Shown: positions 20,005 through 29,339, counted from the first letter of the stretch. The stretch: 64,000 nucleotides of DNA from Proteus sp. FME41 (GCF_014897315.1 NZ_JABUYL010000016.1:1-64000); one strand, 5' to 3'. Numbers and translations are program-made. Notes: generated by a model from the sequence alone, not told the origin.

Positions 20005-21705
20005 ATGACATTTCAAATTGCAGATACTCTTTATTACAACGGGCGAATCTATACCGCTGATCATAATGATAATTTCGTTGATGCTATCGCCATAGCTCAA
20101 GGTATGATTATTGCGACAGGTAAAAAAGAACGGTTACTTTCTTACTGTAATGAAAATACTGAGCAGATTGATTTACAGGGAAAAATGGGGATGCCGGGCA
20201 TTATTGATGCACACATGCACCCATTCTGGGGAGGTGCAACATTAGCGGGTTGTCATCTTGATTATCAATCACTCTCTATTGATAACATTTTATTGCGCAT
20301 TCAAAAATACCTTGATGAAAACGTGATTGAAAGTGATACCGAATGGTTAAAAGTCTCTGCGTGGTATCGTGAAGGGATGCAACCCGAAGGCGTGCAAATG
20401 ACACGTTATCACCTTGATACTTTACACACATCTCGTCCTATTTTGCTTTTTTCCAGTGATTGTCATAGTGCTTTAGCGAACTCTCGTGCTTTAGAATTAT
20501 TGAATATTACAGCTGAAACGCCTGATCCTCCCGATGGGAATATTGAACGCGACGGTGACAGAACCCCGATAGGTATTCTTGAAGATGCCCCAGCAATGCA
20601 GGCCATGGATAACTTGCCCCCACTGACGGAAGCACAAAACCTGCAAATAGCCCGTCATGTTCAAGCATTGTTAAATGAACAAGGGGTAACCACCATTATG
20701 GATGCGCGTGTGGGTGAGCCTCAACTGCGTGCCTTTAATACATTAAGAAAAACAGGTGAACTGACTCTTCGTGTAGAGAATGCCGTTGAAATCACGCCAG
20801 ATGAGGTATCTTGTGTTGATGATATTCCAAACGCTGTACACCATGCTACAACTCGGTTTTCACAATGGCATCAAATCAGCGATGGAGCTCAACCTAGTGT
20901 TGCGATCCGCCATATCAAACTTTTCCTTGATGGTGTATTACAAGCACCGATTATGACAGCACGCTTACACTCACCTTATCGCATTAATGTAGGAACGGAT
21001 GACACGCCACATTGGCAGGCTTCTGAGCATATTGGTGATCTCTATTTCTCACCTGATATATTAACGCCGTTAGTCACAGAAATTGCTCGTGCGGGTTACC
21101 ATCCTCATATTCATACAGTTGCTGAAGGAGCGATTAGCACGGCACTTGATGCTATTAGTGAAATGCGTAAAGCCTTACCTGAAAAAGACATAAGACCGGG
21201 CCTGGCACATAATGAATTGATGTGTGAAAAAGATTATGCACGTTTTGCACAACTAAAAACCGCCCCTTTTATCTCCTTCCAATGGGCAGCTGTAGAACAG
21301 AGCAATATCGAGAAAGATATTGAAATGCTCGGTAAATCTCGCTGTAACTATTTAGAGACTGCTGGCAAGTTTATTGATGCTGGCGTTACTGTTGCTTTTG
21401 GTAGCGATTGGCCGATTGACCCACTTAACGAGTGGTACGATTTTAAAGTAGCGATGACGCGCCAAAAAGATACAGTAAGCCCTCGCCTTGATAATGATCG
21501 TAACCTAACATTAATTGAAGTCCTACGTGCAGCCACAATTAACGCGGCTCAAGCATTGGATATGGATAGACAAATTGGATCACTAGAAGTCGGAAAATTT
21601 GCCGATTTTATTGTATTAGATAGAGACTTGTTTGAAATATCGGCAGAAGATGTTGAAAATGTCAGGGTATTGTGTACGATCATTGCGGGGAAACCCACAA
21701 TTTAG
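20005..21705 (+). CDS. YtcJ-like metal-dependent amidohydrolase
   Basis: A 566-residue amidohydrolase-3 family protein. The metal-binding HxH is in GIIDAHMHPFWGG (His70, His72). HPHIHTVAEGA carries the central histidines, and FGSDWPIDPLNEWYDF the C-terminal aspartate. Relatives hydrolyse cyclic amides, carbamates or formyl groups, and substrates are mostly unknown; no signal peptide is seen. AAGGTAGAAG precedes the ATG. Its upstream region has a small hairpin (19972-19990). The gene stands alone between moeB and a convergent GNAT gene and may be an accessory insertion. Confidence 0.82.
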   Translation: MTFQIADTLYYNGRIYTADHNDNFVDAIAIAQGMIIATGKKERLLSYCNENTEQIDLQGKMGMPGIIDAHMHPFWGGATLAGCHLDYQSLSIDNILLRIQKYLDENVIESDTEWLKVSAWYREGMQPEGVQMTRYHLDTLHTSRPILLFSSDCHSALANSRALELLNITAETPDPPDGNIERDGDRTPIGILEDAPAMQAMDNLPPLTEAQNLQIARHVQALLNEQGVTTIMDARVGEPQLRAFNTLRKTGELTLRVENAVEITPDEVSCVDDIPNAVHHATTRFSQWHQISDGAQPSVAIRHIKLFLDGVLQAPIMTARLHSPYRINVGTDDTPHWQASEHIGDLYFSPDILTPLVTEIARAGYHPHIHTVAEGAISTALDAISEMRKALPEKDIRPGLAHNELMCEKDYARFAQLKTAPFISFQWAAVEQSNIEKDIEMLGKSRCNYLETAGKFIDAGVTVAFGSDWPIDPLNEWYDFKVAMTRQKDTVSPRLDNDRNLTLIEVLRAATINAAQALDMDRQIGSLEVGKFADFIVLDRDLFEISAEDVENVRVLCTIIAGKPTI

Positions 21706-21720
21706 CTGAATAATATAATT

Positions 21721-21750
21721 AATAAACCCGCGTTGAGCGGGTTTATTTTT
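21721..21750 (+). terminator. Terminator of the amidohydrolase gene
   Basis: AATAAACCCGC and GCGGGTTTATT (21721-21731, 21737-21747) form a perfect 11-bp stem with a 5-nt loop and a following T run. It is bidirectional and would also serve the convergent GNAT gene. Confidence 0.9.
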
Positions 21751-21794
21751 ATCTATGCACTTAATTCTATGAGAATTAACGTAAATTTAGCCTG

Positions 21795-22259
21795 CTATAA
21801 AGCAATCGCCATTACTGTGCTCACTTCTTTTAATCCTTCACGCTCGTAAAAACGTTTAGCAGCACCATTTTCAGCTAATACAGATAACTCAAGATGCGTC
21901 ATTTTCTCTAATTTAGCCCACTCTTTCATTGCTGTTAATAATAAACTTCCTACGCCTTGGCTACGTACTGAAGGGGCAACAACAATATCATAAATATAAG
22001 CATATTTACGCTGAACTAAGCAGTTAAACATTGGTGTTTCTTGGATTTGCGCCATGCTAAATCCAACTACTTTACCGTCTAAATCTGCCACTAAAAGATG
22101 AAACTTATTATTTTTTATTCCATTAATAATAAAAGCTTCATCTTGCTTACCCGGCTTTAATCGATCGGGTTGTAAATTCGCCATTTCATTAAATAAATAA
22201 GTGTAAAGCGTATTAATTTCTTCTACATCAGACAAAATTGCTTTTCTTATTATTATCAT
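21795..22259 (-). CDS. GNAT family N-acetyltransferase
   Basis: A 154-residue single-domain acetyl-CoA-dependent acyltransferase. The acetyl-CoA site follows the pattern V-V-A-P-S-V-R-S-Q-G-V-G-S-L-L (motif A, residues about 92-106), and the C-terminal ENGAAKRFYEREGL is the usual motif B. The substrate cannot be predicted. It begins 9 nt after the LOG-family gene on the same strand, so the two are probably one operon. Confidence 0.82.
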   Translation of the reverse strand: MIIIRKAILSDVEEINTLYTYLFNEMANLQPDRLKPGKQDEAFIINGIKNNKFHLLVADLDGKVVGFSMAQIQETPMFNCLVQRKYAYIYDIVVAPSVRSQGVGSLLLTAMKEWAKLEKMTHLELSVLAENGAAKRFYEREGLKEVSTVMAIAL

Positions 22260-22268
22260 TTTTTACCT

Positions 22269-22847
22269 TTATTTGTTGTAGGTTTTTACAGGAGGTGCGG
22301 TGTACGTTTCAAATTTATCTAAAAGTTGAATAGGACATTGTTCCACAATCGCCATATTCCGGTATTTTTCATGTAAGAATTGTTCATCAGCCATTTTATC
22401 AATCATCATTAATAATGGAGAATAGAACTGATTAATATTGAGTATGCCTAACGGTTTTTGATGTAACCCAATTTGGCTCCATGTAAAGACTTCACTAAAC
22501 TCTTCTAATGTACCAAAACCACCGGGTAAAGCGACAAAACCTTCAGCTAATTCAATCATTTTGCTTTTACGCTGATGCATTGTTTCAACAACATGTAGTT
22601 CAGTCAGATTTTTATGTGAAATTTCACGCCCTTCTAACAGCGTAGGAATAACACCAATTACCTTTCCACCTTCGGCTAATACAGTATCGGCGAGTGTTCC
22701 CATAATACCGACACTTGCACCACCATAAATTAAGGTAATATTACGTTTAACCAGCTCTTTGGCAAAAATAATTGCTTGTTCTTTATAAATAGGTGAAGCC
22801 CCTAAACTAGAACCACAATACACTGCGATAGATTTTATTTTACTCAT
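22269..22847 (-). CDS. LOG family nucleotide 5'-monophosphate phosphoribohydrolase
   Basis: A 192-residue Rossmann-fold protein of the LOG/TIGR00730 family. The defining PGGFGTLEE motif is at residues 108-116, preceded by YGGASVGIMG (41-50) and MHQRKSKM. Family members cleave nucleoside monophosphates to base and ribose 5-phosphate; plant and some bacterial members release cytokinins, and enteric members act as general nucleosidases. Older annotations call them lysine decarboxylases, which is wrong. It is upstream of the GNAT gene. Confidence 0.85.
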   Translation of the reverse strand: MSKIKSIAVYCGSSLGASPIYKEQAIIFAKELVKRNITLIYGGASVGIMGTLADTVLAEGGKVIGVIPTLLEGREISHKNLTELHVVETMHQRKSKMIELAEGFVALPGGFGTLEEFSEVFTWSQIGLHQKPLGILNINQFYSPLLMMIDKMADEQFLHEKYRNMAIVEQCPIQLLDKFETYTAPPVKTYNK

Positions 22848-23165
22848 TTTTTATTCTCTTTTAGCTAGTTAAAACGAGCTTGGAATTATACTGAAGGTAC
22901 TTTTAATAAAAAAGGTCAAAAAAAGTGTTTTTACTCTTTTTATCACGCAGATATATTTAAATTTTATTAAAGCTAGATACTTAAATAAATTTAATTTTTA
23001 TTCTATTAAAAATAAATTTATTTATATTTAAACTAAAAATAAATTAATTAGTTTAATTAATAAATAACTATATTAAAGCTTGTGATTTTATTTTATATTA
23101 TGCGATCCTTTGTTATACCGCTAACAGAGCACACATACGAATGATTATTGATGAGGTTTTATAGG
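22848..23165. other. Divergent AT-rich intergenic region (LOG gene / rhtA)
   Basis: About 318 nt of nearly pure A/T sequence separate the divergent starts. It must hold both promoters but no confident -35/-10 pair can be singled out. One perfect 8-bp inverted repeat with a 3-nt spacer, ATTAATTA-GTT-TAATTAAT (23043-23061), stands out. No gene is seen. Confidence 0.4.
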
Positions 23166-24056
23166 ATGTTGTCAGCCAGACACTCAGCTAAATTACAGGT
23201 ATTTTATCCTGTACTTCTTTTGCTTCTTTCCATGCTTTCGATACAAAGCGGCGCATCCCTTGCTAAAAGCCTATTTCCAGTTATCGGTGCCCCAGCAGTC
23301 ACAGCGTTACGCTTATTATTAGGCACTTTGATCCTCTTTTTTATTTTTAAACCGTGGCGACTCAAATTAACTCGTGAATCAATAATGCCCCTATTTTTAT
23401 ATGGCTTATCTTTAGGCGCAATGAATTATCTTTTTTATCTCGCGCTTGAAACTATTCCTTTGGGTATTGCCGTCGCACTCGAATTTACGGGTCCTTTGGC
23501 TGTAGCCATGTTTTCATCACGTAGAGCTATCGACTTTTTATGGATAGCGTTAGTGATTGCGGGCTTAGGATTATTGCTTCCTATTGGTGACAATATTCAC
23601 GGACTGGATCCTCTGGGTATTTTATACGCACTGGGCGCAGGTGTCGGTTGGGCGTTATATATTGTATTCGGACAACGTGCAGGAAAAGGCTATGGTGCAG
23701 CAACTGTATCTATTGGTTCATTAGTGGCCGCCTTTATTTTCGTGCCTATTGGTCTATTGCAAAGCAGCCCTGACCTTATGTTTAGTTGGTCTATTTTACC
23801 TATTGCCTTAGCCATTGCGATTTTATCCACTGCGTTCCCTTATACTTTAGAAATGATTGCTCTCACGCGTCTGCCTGCAAAAACATTTGGCACATTAATG
23901 AGCTTAGAGCCTTGTATGGGAGCCTTTATTGGTATTATTTTCCTACACGAACATTTGACGTTAATACAATGGGTTGCCTTAGCCTTTATTGTTTTAGCCT
24001 CTATTGGTTCAACAACGACAATGAAAAGTAAAACCAAAATTGAGGAAGTTAAATAG
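23166..24056 (+). CDS. rhtA: Threonine/homoserine exporter RhtA
   Basis: A 296-residue EamA-superfamily exporter with ten hydrophobic helices in two EamA repeats, close to E. coli RhtA (295 aa): SIQSGASLAKSLFPVIGAPA, IPLGIAVALEFTGPLAVAMF and TRLPAKTFGTLMSLEP. It exports threonine, homoserine and related amino acids. The ATG at 23166 has GAGG about 9 nt upstream and best matches family length; in-frame TTG/ATG at 23148/23151 have no ribosome-binding site. It neighbours dps, as in E. coli. Confidence 0.93.
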   Translation: MLSARHSAKLQVFYPVLLLLLSMLSIQSGASLAKSLFPVIGAPAVTALRLLLGTLILFFIFKPWRLKLTRESIMPLFLYGLSLGAMNYLFYLALETIPLGIAVALEFTGPLAVAMFSSRRAIDFLWIALVIAGLGLLLPIGDNIHGLDPLGILYALGAGVGWALYIVFGQRAGKGYGAATVSIGSLVAAFIFVPIGLLQSSPDLMFSWSILPIALAIAILSTAFPYTLEMIALTRLPAKTFGTLMSLEPCMGAFIGIIFLHEHLTLIQWVALAFIVLASIGSTTTMKSKTKIEEVK

Positions 24057-24099
24057 ATATTTAACGTTATTTACTCATCAGAAAATAAATATTAATTTT

Positions 24100-24123
24100 A
24101 AAAGGATCTTGTGATCCTTTTTA
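24100..24123 (+). terminator. Terminator of rhtA
   Basis: AAAAGGATC and GATCCTTTT (24100-24108, 24113-24121) form a tight 9-bp stem with a 4-nt loop and a T run, 43 nt after rhtA. Confidence 0.88.
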
Positions 24124-24331
24124 CTTATTAAATAATAACTTTACTGACCTATCATTGCTATTTTTCGCTCATTGTCTTACTCTAAATAGACTATTTCGAT
24201 AGATTAGATTTTTTTAATAGATGACCTATCAATTTAATAGTATCAATCGATAAGACTAACCATTAATAATTCACTATCATAATTAACAGAAATTAAGATA
24301 TTGATTTATTAATTATTTAGGGAGAACGATT

Positions 24332-24838
24332 ATGAGTACTGCTAAATTAGTCAAATCCACACCATCAACTCTGCTTTATACCCGTAATAATCTTGATGAT
24401 AGCGTAAAACTGCATGCTATCGAATTACTGCAACAGATGGTAACGCAGTTTATCGACTTATCTCTTATCACAAAACAAGCGCACTGGAATATGCGTGGCA
24501 GAAACTTTATTTCTGTCCATGAGATGGTTGATGGCTTCCGCGATACCATTAATGAGCACACTGATGAATTCGCAGAACGTATTGTTCAATTAGGTGGCAC
24601 TGTATTAGGCACCGCTCAAGTTGTCAGCAAGAAAACACCATTGAAAGCCTATCCACTGGATATTCATGATGTGCAAGACCACTTAAAAGCACTAGCCGAT
24701 CGTTACGCTATTGTTGCTAATGATATTCGTAAAGCTATTGATGAAGTTGAAGACGAAGATACAGCCGATATGTTTACCGCGGCATCGCGTGATCTTGATA
24801 AGTTCTTATGGTTTATTGAAGCCAATATTGAAAATTAA
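24332..24838 (+). CDS. dps: DNA-protecting ferritin-like protein Dps
   Basis: A 168-residue Dps that assembles into a dodecamer, oxidises Fe(II) with hydrogen peroxide and binds DNA in stationary phase. The ferroxidase motif is visible in [12 protein letters not shown] (residues about 46-57) and [18 protein letters not shown]. The lysine-bearing N-terminal tail ([20 protein letters not shown]) is the DNA-binding part in E. coli Dps. GGGAG lies about 8 nt before the ATG. It is preceded by a 275-nt region after rhtA that should hold its promoter and is followed by a terminator converging on dinG. Confidence 0.97.
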   Translation: MSTAKLVKSTPSTLLYTRNNLDDSVKLHAIELLQQMVTQFIDLSLITKQAHWNMRGRNFISVHEMVDGFRDTINEHTDEFAERIVQLGGTVLGTAQVVSKKTPLKAYPLDIHDVQDHLKALADRYAIVANDIRKAIDEVEDEDTADMFTAASRDLDKFLWFIEANIEN

Positions 24839-24869
24839 TTCGTCATTATAAAATACGTTTATACCTTAG

Positions 24870-24905
24870 AAAGGCGACCTTCATTTATTTAGGTGGCCTT
24901 TTTAT
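24870..24905 (+). terminator. Terminator between dps and dinG
   Basis: AAAGGC-G-ACC and GGT-G-GCCTTT (24870-24879, 24892-24901) pair with one mismatch and end in TTTTTATTT. It lies 31 nt after dps and just past the dinG stop codon. Confidence 0.8.
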
Positions 24906-27014
24906 TTATTTTATTTTAGGTATATCAGGCTGATAAATAGGAAAAACCGGTAGTGCGTTTAATAAACGAGAACCATAATTCTTGGTTAATAAACGTCTAT
25001 CATAAATCACAATTTCACCACGGCAATGATGACTACGAATAAGACGCCCAACTTGCTGAATTAAATTAAATGATGCACTTGGTAAGCTTTGGACTTCAAA
25101 GGGATAACGTTTTAAAGATTTAAGCCACTCACCTTCTGTTATAATCACCGGATCAGTCACGGGCGGAAAGGCAATCTTATGAATATGTACCTGTGTTAAA
25201 TAATCACCTTTTAAATCAAGCCCTTCAGCAAAAGATTGTAACCCTATCAACACACTATTATCACCCGCATCAATCCGTTTGCAATGTGTTTCAACTAATC
25301 GATAGCGAGGTTGATCACCTTGCACTAATAAACACAAGCGTAAATCTTTGACTTCATCTAAAAAACCCTCCATTGCCCGTTGGCTACTAAATAAAACCAG
25401 TTGACCTCGGTGGTTATTCTCTTCCATTCCTTGTCGAAAATATTGTGCCATCTCTTTTAAGTGTTCACGTTCATGGCTCATTGTGGGCTCATAGTGCATT
25501 TTAGGGATCACTAATTTGCCTTGTTTTTGATGCTCAAAAGGTGAGGATAAACTCATAAAGCGATCATCAAAATGTTCACTCAACCCAGTTAGCTCTTGAA
25601 TACGCGAAAAGCTATTTAAGGAACGTAATGTGGCGGATGTAATAACCACATGCGGGATATTTTTCCATAATAATTGCGTCAGTTGCTCGCTGACTCGAAT
25701 TCCTGCGCAATGAAAATAGAGATGTGACTGTTTTTTATCGTAACGACGTGAGAGCCATTTCGACACAGGAGCTTTGGAAGTCTGTTCTAACGTTGCTAGA
25801 CGCCACAATTTCGCCATATTTTCTAAATAACCGACCATTCTGCTAGTGGTTAAAATGGCACGGTGTAAACGCACAACATCTTCTTTGGCAGTACGTTCTG
25901 TTAAATCAGTCAAAATAGCTTCACCTAGCATTTTTAAGCCATCCGTTAGCTTAAATAAGGTTTGGCAACTTAACAGAAGTTGTTCAGGTAATTGACCTAA
26001 CGGGAAGAGATATTCATCTTTCTCACTGCGTTCAGGTAATAATGCCCGCGCAAAAGTATCAACCTCTTGATAGGCTTCACGTAGCTTCGCAATATGTGCA
26101 TCAAAACGAATAGGATCAGCCAATTTAGGCGGTTTTACAGGAATAAATTGCGCTAAATATTGGCTAACATGGCGCGTGATATTATCAAGTTGGTTATTAA
26201 GAGAAACTAAGGTAATTTCCCCTTCTACTTCTAGCGCATCTCGTGCAACATCTGGAATATGATGCCCTTCGTCTAGCACTAAAAGTAGATTTTTTGCATC
26301 AGGTAATACTGACTCACTTTCCATTGCCGCCATCACTAAAGCGTGATTGGTGATAACGACATCCACTTCATCAATTTCTCGTCGAGCAATAAAGAATGGG
26401 CAGCGATGATAATATTGGCAATTACGCCCTAAGCAGTTCATTTTATCAGTGCTAATTTTGCGCCATAAACTGTTAGTTAATGCTCGTTTATGGTGATCAC
26501 GCAAACCATCCCAACCAAAGCTTGTAAAATCATTTTTTAGCTCTTGGCAAATTTCTCTTTCTGCACTGGTCGCCACATCCACTTTGTCTTCTAGCAAAAA
26601 CATTAAGTCAATTTGTTCGCCTTCAGTTGCACAAATTGCCTCTAAATTACGCGGACATAAATATCGCCCACGACCAAAAGCTCCTGTAAACGTGAGATCA
26701 GGAATGATTTTTTTAAGTAAGGGGAGATCTTTACTGTAGATTTGATCTTGAAGTGCCACATTCGCGGTACTGATAATCAGAGGTTTTTTCTCATCACGGC
26801 TAATCGCAATGCCCGGAATAAGATAAGAGAGTGTTTTACCCACCCCTGTCGGGGCTTCAATCACCAAATGACGTCCCATTTCATCAGAAAAAGTCTTGGC
26901 CACTTCAGCGATCATTTCACGCTGTGGTGCACGCGGAATAAACCCTTCTATATGCTCTGGTAGGGCTTTATACCACTGACTTATTTGATTTTTAACTGAT
27001 TGAGAAAGGGACAT
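24906..27014 (-). CDS. dinG: ATP-dependent DNA helicase DinG
   Basis: A 702-residue XPD-like superfamily 2 helicase, 5'-3', with a [4Fe-4S] cluster, that removes R-loops and supports replication through transcribed DNA. It has Walker A EAPTGVGKTLS (about 52-62), cluster cysteines in RGRYLCPRNLEAIC and CLGRNCQYYHRCPF, DEGHHIPD as the DEAH-type motif, and IQQVGRLIRS as motif VI. The ATG at 27014 (MSLSQSVKNQ) matches E. coli; a GTG two codons upstream is rejected. It lacks the long basic tail of E. coli DinG (716 aa). A LexA-like element lies about 50 nt upstream. Confidence 0.96.
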   Translation of the reverse strand: MSLSQSVKNQISQWYKALPEHIEGFIPRAPQREMIAEVAKTFSDEMGRHLVIEAPTGVGKTLSYLIPGIAISRDEKKPLIISTANVALQDQIYSKDLPLLKKIIPDLTFTGAFGRGRYLCPRNLEAICATEGEQIDLMFLLEDKVDVATSAEREICQELKNDFTSFGWDGLRDHHKRALTNSLWRKISTDKMNCLGRNCQYYHRCPFFIARREIDEVDVVITNHALVMAAMESESVLPDAKNLLLVLDEGHHIPDVARDALEVEGEITLVSLNNQLDNITRHVSQYLAQFIPVKPPKLADPIRFDAHIAKLREAYQEVDTFARALLPERSEKDEYLFPLGQLPEQLLLSCQTLFKLTDGLKMLGEAILTDLTERTAKEDVVRLHRAILTTSRMVGYLENMAKLWRLATLEQTSKAPVSKWLSRRYDKKQSHLYFHCAGIRVSEQLTQLLWKNIPHVVITSATLRSLNSFSRIQELTGLSEHFDDRFMSLSSPFEHQKQGKLVIPKMHYEPTMSHEREHLKEMAQYFRQGMEENNHRGQLVLFSSQRAMEGFLDEVKDLRLCLLVQGDQPRYRLVETHCKRIDAGDNSVLIGLQSFAEGLDLKGDYLTQVHIHKIAFPPVTDPVIITEGEWLKSLKRYPFEVQSLPSASFNLIQQVGRLIRSHHCRGEIVIYDRRLLTKNYGSRLLNALPVFPIYQPDIPKIK

Positions 27015-27059
27015 AACCACTCTACGACTGATTTTAAGAAAGGCGCCATTGTCTCATAA

Positions 27060-27078
27060 CACTGTATAAAAATCAGTA
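27060..27078 (-). promoter_or_regulatory. LexA-box-like element upstream of dinG with a 9-nt spacer
   Basis: CACTGTATAAAAATCAGTA contains CTG and CAG separated by 9 nt (27062-27076), whereas the enteric LexA box is CTG-N10-CAG in TACTGTATATATATACAGTA. The left half is near perfect. E. coli dinG is SOS-induced through LexA. The short spacing makes strong LexA binding doubtful. Confidence 0.4.
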
Positions 27079-27270
27079 GTTACCTTCATTTACGATCTTT
27101 TTTCATCAAAGAATGGATAACGTCTCGAAATTATTGAGCTTTGTTATAGATTATTAATTCAACTCTTCATAGTATGAGTATTGATTACGTAACATCTAAA
27201 AATAGCTTTATAAAAAAATATGATTTCTTGGCTTCATTAAATACAACAACACCTGTTAAGAGACACAATA

Positions 27271-28179
27271 ATGACCTCTGCAAAGCGCCCTATTTTTAAC
27301 TTAGAACTTGATTTACTCCGAACCTTTGTTGCTGTTGTCGATGGAAATACCTTTGCTGCAGCCGCAGAATCCGTTTGTCGTACACAATCTGCCGTCAGCC
27401 AGCAAATGCAACGACTTGAATCACTCATCGGTAAAGAGCTTTTCGCTCGGCAAGGCCGAAATAAAACACTGACCGACGCAGGAACACAACTTCTTAATTA
27501 TGCTCGCCGCATTTTACGCCTCAATGATGAAGCGTGCCTTTCATTAATGCATGAAGAAATCGATGGGATCTTAAAAATTGGTTCTCCTGATGACACAGCA
27601 AACACAATTTTACCTGATCTACTTGCGCGTTTTTCTGGGGCATACCCCCGCCTTATTATGGAAATTATTGTTAAACGTAGCCCGTTTTTAATGTCAATGT
27701 TAGAAAATAACGAACTTGATTTAGCCATTTCCACAGAAGAACATGTAGGGTATCCCAAAATTGTCCTACGAGTTTCTCCTTCATTATGGTATTGCGGAAA
27801 ACATTTCAGATTTGATCTGGATGAGCCTCTGCCATTAGTGGTACTTGATGAGCCCAGCACTTACCGAGATATGATGATAAACCATCTTGATCAGCAAAGT
27901 ATTCGTTGGCGAATTGCTTATGTTGCCACCACCTTGTCAGGCGCAAGAGCCGCAGTACGTGCAGGTTTAGGTATTATGGCGCGTTCAATTGAGCTTGCAG
28001 GTGATGACTTGCGTATTTTGGGCGAAAAAGAAGGTTTACCCGCCTTACCCGCAATTAGCTATAACCTATATCTCAATGCCAATAGTCCAGGAAAAGCCGC
28101 TCAAATACTGTTTGATTCATTGAAAAATGAGCAAAATGAAGTAATTAATCACGCTGATATAACACTTCAACAAGAATAA
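27271..28179 (+). CDS. LysR-family regulator, LrhA/HexA-like
   Basis: A 302-residue LysR-type regulator. The DNA-binding end is very close to E. coli LrhA: LDLLRTFVAVVDGNTFAAAA, TQSAVSQQMQRLESLIGKEL, then GRNKTLTDAG. The effector domain keeps LKIGSPDDTANTILPDLLARF and WRIAYVATTLSGARAAVRAG but is more diverged and ends shorter. LrhA/HexA proteins control motility, fimbriae and exoproducts. Here the gene lies 90 nt upstream of a DapA-family gene on the same strand, and it is likely a paralog regulating that operon. AAGAGA precedes the ATG. Its target and ligand are unknown. Confidence 0.85.
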   Translation: MTSAKRPIFNLELDLLRTFVAVVDGNTFAAAAESVCRTQSAVSQQMQRLESLIGKELFARQGRNKTLTDAGTQLLNYARRILRLNDEACLSLMHEEIDGILKIGSPDDTANTILPDLLARFSGAYPRLIMEIIVKRSPFLMSMLENNELDLAISTEEHVGYPKIVLRVSPSLWYCGKHFRFDLDEPLPLVVLDEPSTYRDMMINHLDQQSIRWRIAYVATTLSGARAAVRAGLGIMARSIELAGDDLRILGEKEGLPALPAISYNLYLNANSPGKAAQILFDSLKNEQNEVINHADITLQQE

Positions 28180-28269
28180 AAAAGCAGACCCTATACAAAA
28201 AATACCATTGATAATCAAAGTAATAATAGAAGTAATAGAAAAGTAAAACCACAAAACAGGACACCGATT

Positions 28270-29151
28270 ATGACCCAATTTCATGGCATTTTTCCTTACC
28301 TTGTTTCCCCTATTGATCAAACAAAAGGGACTATTCTTGAAGCGTCATTACGTCGCTTAGTGGAGCATTTAATCTCGTGTGGCGTTCATGGTTTAAGCCC
28401 ATTAGGTAGCACAGGTGAATATGCTTATCTCTCTCAAGCGCAACGTAATGAAATTGTGCGTATCACTGTTGATCAAACTGCGGGGCGTGTTCCTGTTATT
28501 GCGGGTGTTGCTGGGTTTTCAACCGCAGATGCTTGTCATCAAGCTGAACAATACGCCCAATTAGGTGTAGATGGCATGGTACTGATTTCACAAAAAATGT
28601 ATCCATTAAGTGAAACCGCTCAAGCAGGCTATTTCCAAACTATCGCTGACGCATTTCCTGAAAAATCGATGACAATTTATACCAATCCGGGGCTCTTGGG
28701 GGATGTTCTACCTATCTCTTTATTCAATGAGCTTAGCTATATCCCGAACATTGAATATATTAAAGATGCGTCAAGCAATACAGGTCGCTTACTCACCATG
28801 ATCAACACCTTTGGTGAACGCGTTAAAATCTTCAGTGCCTCTGCGCATATTCCCTTGCTTGTGTTAAAACTGGGCGGTGTTGGTTGGATGGCGGGCCCTG
28901 CTTGTGTATTACCAAAACAATGTGTCGAACTTTATGAATTAGCCACCAAAGGTGATTTTAATACCGCATTGGCAAAACAAAAAGAGATGTGGCAAATCAA
29001 CGAGGCCTTTACTAAATATTCGTTGGCATCATGTATTAAAGCCTCTCTTAATATTCAAGGCTTTGACGTGGGCTCACCTATTTTACCGCAAGAGCCTCTG
29101 AATGAAGCAGCAATGGCTGACCTACGCCAAATTATTGCCCGCCTCAATTAA
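28270..29151 (+). CDS. DapA/NanA-superfamily class I aldolase
   Basis: A 293-residue (beta/alpha)8 enzyme of the dihydrodipicolinate synthase / N-acetylneuraminate lyase family. The pyruvate/keto-acid site is LSPLGSTGEYAYLS (GxTGE-type, about 42-55). The family tyrosine is Tyr137 in TIYTNPG and the Schiff-base lysine is Lys165 in IEYIKDAS. GGMxGGxxN-type loops are replaced by LGGVGWMAGPACVLP. It is not the cell's DapA in any obvious way: the LysR neighbour and lack of lysine-pathway genes suggest a catabolic aldolase or dehydratase. AGGACACC precedes the ATG. The substrate is unknown. Confidence 0.8.
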   Translation: MTQFHGIFPYLVSPIDQTKGTILEASLRRLVEHLISCGVHGLSPLGSTGEYAYLSQAQRNEIVRITVDQTAGRVPVIAGVAGFSTADACHQAEQYAQLGVDGMVLISQKMYPLSETAQAGYFQTIADAFPEKSMTIYTNPGLLGDVLPISLFNELSYIPNIEYIKDASSNTGRLLTMINTFGERVKIFSASAHIPLLVLKLGGVGWMAGPACVLPKQCVELYELATKGDFNTALAKQKEMWQINEAFTKYSLASCIKASLNIQGFDVGSPILPQEPLNEAAMADLRQIIARLN

Positions 29152-29339
29152 TAAGCTATTCTTATTTAGTGATAACAAAGACGGAATATCTCTCTATGCT
29201 CGTCTTTGTTCTCTCTTTAACACCAATTTCTCATTTAAAAACACGCAGTACTACTGTACGGTATTGAATAAGAATGGAATAATAGCGACCATTGCCACAA
29301 CACTGTGCCTGTTCTATCACCATAGCGAGGAGAAAAAGT

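Noticed and set aside
22269-22847. Lysine decarboxylase label for the PGGFGTLEE protein
   Set aside because: Historical misannotation; the motif defines LOG phosphoribohydrolases.
22980-23100. AT-rich repeats as a possible CRISPR or iteron array
   Set aside because: No regular repeat-spacer unit; low-complexity A/T sequence only.
29292-29339. Upstream extension of the FabZ-like protein
   Set aside because: Extra residues have no FabZ counterpart, and AGGAGA is correctly placed for the ATG at 29340.
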